Shown in pieces: positions 61,804 to 64,000 of a stretch of 64,000 nt of DNA. Made by a program: the position numbers and the translations under genes. This DNA is from Streptomyces sp. C10-9-1 (GTDB lineage Bacteria; Actinomycetota; Actinomycetes; Streptomycetales; Streptomycetaceae): positions 62,001 through 126,000 of the forward strand of contig NZ_JANHKP010000006.1 of assembly GCF_024497955.1 (NCBI RefSeq). Direction: 5' to 3'. Under the pieces are notes generated by a model that did no database searches, was not told the DNA's origin, and was given only the letters and a program-made list of their open reading frames with translations. Every line of letters begins with the position of its first letter. Position 1 is the stretch's first letter.

Positions 61804-62495
61804 TGCTCCGCCGGTCCGCCGCAATCCTGTCCCTCCTCGGGCTGGGCGCACTGCTCGCCGGTCTCGCCGCCGCGCCCGCGCAGGCGGCCGGCTACCGGTA
61901 CTGGTCCTTCTGGCAGGCCGAGGGCGGCGCCTGGAACTACGCCACCGAGGGGCCGGCGACCGCCCGTCCGGCCGACGGGGCGGTGGACGGCTACCGCTTC
62001 TCGGTGAGCGAGGACAGCGGGGACGCCGCCACCCCCCGTGAGGCACCGGACTTCGAGGCGGTGTGCGGCACCACCCCCGCCGCGGCGGGGACCAAGCGGG
62101 TGGCCGTGGTGATCGACCCCGGCACGCCCGAGGACGCCCCCTCCGGGCAGCGTCCGCCGGCCCCGCGCTCGGCCTGCGCGCAGGTCGGCACCGACGCGAC
62201 CTCGGCCGAGGCGCTGGCGCAGGTGGCGAAGCCTCTGCGCTACGACGGCAGCGCGCTGCTCTGCGCGATCGGCGGCTATCCGCGCACCGGCTGCGGCGAG
62301 CAGGTGGACCCCTCCGGTACGGAGGCGGGCTCCGCGGAGGCGTCCGCGTCCGCGCCGGAATCCGGCTCCGCGTCCGGCGGGACCGGCTCCGGCGACGACG
62401 GGCAGGGCCCCTCGCTGGGCGTCTGGGCGGGCATGGCAGCCGTCCTCGGGCTGGGCGGGGCCGCCCTGTGGCGGGCCCGCCGACGGCGCGGATGA
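61803..62495 (+). CDS. SCO2322-family secreted, membrane-anchored protein
   Basis: 230 aa with a signal peptide (1-28), an outer domain beginning GYRYWSFWQAEGGAWNYATE with two cysteine pairs (EAVCGTTP, RSACAQVG, LLCAIGGYPRTGCG), a Ser/Gly-rich spacer and a C-terminal membrane helix with RRRRG. Its ATG shares a base with the stop of the gene before (TGATG). The family is conserved with ECF genes in streptomycetes and has no assigned function; the W/Y-rich outer domain may be a ligand-handling partner. Confidence 0.85.
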   Translation: MLRRSAAILSLLGLGALLAGLAAAPAQAAGYRYWSFWQAEGGAWNYATEGPATARPADGAVDGYRFSVSEDSGDAATPREAPDFEAVCGTTPAAAGTKRVAVVIDPGTPEDAPSGQRPPAPRSACAQVGTDATSAEALAQVAKPLRYDGSALLCAIGGYPRTGCGEQVDPSGTEAGSAEASASAPESGSASGGTGSGDDGQGPSLGVWAGMAAVLGLGGAALWRARRRRG

Positions 62496-63790
62496 CCGGG
62501 GAACCCTTCCGGGGGCGCCCCGCGCCCCGGCCGGAGGCAGCCGCGGGCGCCGCGGACGCACAGGCCCCCGGGGCGCCCTCGGGCACCCCGGGCGCGCCCG
62601 GCGCGGCCCCGGCTCGGGGAGGCGCGGACGCCCCGGCCGGGCGAGGCGCCGCCGGGCGGCTCGGACGCGCCGCCGAGCGGCTGCGCGCCCCGGTCGGCAG
62701 CCGCGGCAACGCCCTCCATGCGGGAGCCTGGTGGCTGTGGGCCGTGGGGCTCGCGGTCGCCGCCTCGCGCACCACCAACCCGCTGCTCCTCGGGCTGCTC
62801 GTGGGGGTGGCGGGCTACGTGGTCGCGGCGCGCCGCACCGACGCTCCCTGGGCCCGCTCCTACGGCGCGTTCGTCAAACTGGGGCTCTTCGTCATCGCGC
62901 TGAGGGTGGCCTTCTCGGCGCTGCTGGGCTCCCCGATCCCCGGCACGCACACGCTCTTCACCCTCCCCGAGGTCCCGATGCCCGGCTGGGCCGAGGGCAT
63001 CCGCGTCGGCGGCCGGGTGACGGGTGAGCAGGTGCTCTTCGCCTTCTACGACGGCGCCAAGCTCGCCACCCTGCTGATCTGCGTGGGCGCGGCGAACGCC
63101 CTCGCCAGCCCGGCCCGGCTGCTGAAGTCGCTCCCGGGCGCCCTGTACGAGGCCGGTGTGGCGGTGGTCGTCGCCATGACCTTCGCGCCGAACATGGTCG
63201 CCGACGTCTTCCGGCTGCGCACCGCCCGCCGGCTGCGCGGGCGGCCCACCGGCGGGGTGCGGGCGGTCGCGCAGATCGGCCTGCCCGTCCTGGAGGGCGC
63301 GCTGGAGCGCTCGGTCGCCCTGGCCGCCTCGATGGACGCACGGGGCTACGGGCGGACCGCGCAGGTGCCGGCCGGAGTCCGTCGGACCACCAACGCCCTC
63401 ACGCTGGGCGGCCTGCTGGGGGTGTGCGCGGGCTCCTACGGGCTGCTCGCCGCCGAAGGCGCCCGCTACGGCCTGCCGCTGACGGCCGCGGGCCTCGCCG
63501 CGGCGGCGGCCGGCCTCCGGCTGGGCGGGCGGCGCTCGGTGCGCAGCCGGTACCGGCCCGACCGCTGGGGTGCGCGCGCGTGGCTGGTCGCCGGTTCCGG
63601 TGCGGCGGTGGCGGCGCTGATGATCCACGCGGGCACCGTCGCCCCGGAGGCCCTGCACCCCGGGGTCGTTCCGCCCACCGTGCCCGAACTCCCCCTGTGG
63701 CCGGCCCTGTCGGTGCTGGTCGGACTGCTGCCGGCCTGGGTCGCCCCGCTGCCCCCCGCTCCCCCCGGACCCCAGGAGTCGTCCCCGTGA
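62492..63790 (+). CDS. ECF transporter T component (CbiQ/EcfT-like)
   Basis: 432 aa. A disordered Gly/Pro/Ala N-terminus of about 70 residues precedes about eight membrane helices. The two coupling motifs that grip the ATPases are visible as ARRLRGRP and AASMDARGYGR (the A-R-G boxes of EcfT). CbiQ-type proteins link ATPases to a substrate-binding S protein for cobalt, nickel or vitamins. The ATG overlaps the previous stop (ATGA). The protein is longer than typical CbiQ (about 230-270 aa), with extra helices at the C-terminus. Confidence 0.9.
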   Translation: MTGEPFRGRPAPRPEAAAGAADAQAPGAPSGTPGAPGAAPARGGADAPAGRGAAGRLGRAAERLRAPVGSRGNALHAGAWWLWAVGLAVAASRTTNPLLLGLLVGVAGYVVAARRTDAPWARSYGAFVKLGLFVIALRVAFSALLGSPIPGTHTLFTLPEVPMPGWAEGIRVGGRVTGEQVLFAFYDGAKLATLLICVGAANALASPARLLKSLPGALYEAGVAVVVAMTFAPNMVADVFRLRTARRLRGRPTGGVRAVAQIGLPVLEGALERSVALAASMDARGYGRTAQVPAGVRRTTNALTLGGLLGVCAGSYGLLAAEGARYGLPLTAAGLAAAAAGLRLGGRRSVRSRYRPDRWGARAWLVAGSGAAVAALMIHAGTVAPEALHPGVVPPTVPELPLWPALSVLVGLLPAWVAPLPPAPPGPQESSP

Positions 63791-64000
63791 TCCGTTTCGA
63801 CGACGTGACGGTGACCTACGCCGACGCGGCCGCGCCCACGCTGGAGCGGGTGGACCTGACGGTGCCCGAGGGGGAGCTGGTGCTGCTGGTCGGCCCGTCC
63901 GGGTCGGGCAAGTCGACGCTGCTGGGGGCCGTCTCGGGGCTGGTCCCGCACTTCACGGGCGGCACGCTGCGCGGCCGGGTCACGGTCTGCGGACGGGACA
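63787..64000 (+). CDS. ECF transporter ATP-binding protein (3' partial)
   Basis: The first 71 residues are in view: IRFDDVTVTYADAAAPTLER, then Walker A LVGPSGSGKSTLLGAVSGLV and PHFTGGTLRGRV. The PHFTGG segment is typical of ECF ATPases. The GTG overlaps the stop of the T-component gene (GTGA, 63787-63790). The rest, and any S component, lie beyond the window. Confidence 0.93.
   Translation, partial: MIRFDDVTVTYADAAAPTLERVDLTVPEGELVLLVGPSGSGKSTLLGAVSGLVPHFTGGTLRGRVTVCGRD

Noticed and set aside
60544..62495. Sortase-anchored (LPXTG) surface proteins
   Set aside because: No LPXTG-like motif precedes the C-terminal helices, so they are taken as membrane-anchored.

Overview
The window is about 64 kb of very GC-rich DNA in which almost every recognised gene uses G or C at the third codon position. 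Gene content and order (an AfsR/SARP regulator, a DrrAB-type exporter, rnpB beside an RNase H/phosphatase fusion, a GlnA2-type glutamine synthetase, many GTG starts and many -10 hexamers lying only 6-7 nt from the start codon) point to the core chromosome of a Streptomyces or very close relative. The stretch from glnA2 to the ECF transporter looks like the region that follows glnA2 in other streptomycetes; this is from memory and was not searched.

Layout. 1-7200: a MocR-type regulator cut by the window edge, a secreted PIG-L deacetylase preceded by a perfect 33-bp hairpin, VOC, GNAT, MT0933-type antitoxin-like, H-type lectin-like and DUF3303-like genes. 7200-8060: a decayed mobile patch, made of an IS3-family transposase broken in three frames and abutting a tyrosine-integrase fragment. 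8131-16422: glnA2, a secreted protein/DUF3105/DUF305 operon, a CBS-domain protein, nadE, a membrane endonuclease/phosphatase-fold protein and panB. 16525-21817: a DrrAB-type ABC exporter preceded by four 11-bp-phased heptamers and converging with a 1,122-aa SARP/NB-ARC regulator. 21989-33264: a site-2 protease, F420:NADP reductase (npdG), a MFS exporter, map, heme oxygenase, a PhzF-like protein, a primase-polymerase-like protein, a TetR repressor with its own operator, and an Rsm22-type methyltransferase. 33360-39240: a Bcr/CflA exporter, an SDR, then a gene-poor stretch with a lone GT39-like membrane protein and a 5'-truncated bacteriocin-type ABC ATPase.

39280-47592 is housekeeping again: rnpB, a MerR regulator with a 19-bp promoter spacer coupled to a membrane protein, an RNB nuclease, yaaA, eda behind a palindrome, and a minus-strand operon of Nif3, zinc ribbon and RNase H/phosphatase. 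47817-56017 holds conserved membrane, secreted and cell-wall genes (DHA2 exporter, methyltransferase, DUF2510, lipoprotein amidase, DUF5336-like, NADAR).

56068-60243 is a coupled cluster of GT4, methyltransferase and alpha/alpha-barrel protein, divergent from a KstR-like TetR gene; an exact match to the KstR operator consensus lies between them. 60544-64000 is a translationally coupled operon of two surface-anchored proteins, an EcfT/CbiQ-type membrane protein and the start of an ECF ATPase, which I read as a cobalt/cobalamin-type uptake system with its own extracytoplasmic proteins. Candidates for something little described are this ECF operon, the KstR-like lipid/glycan cluster, the SARP-iteron exporter and the DUF3105/DUF305 operon.
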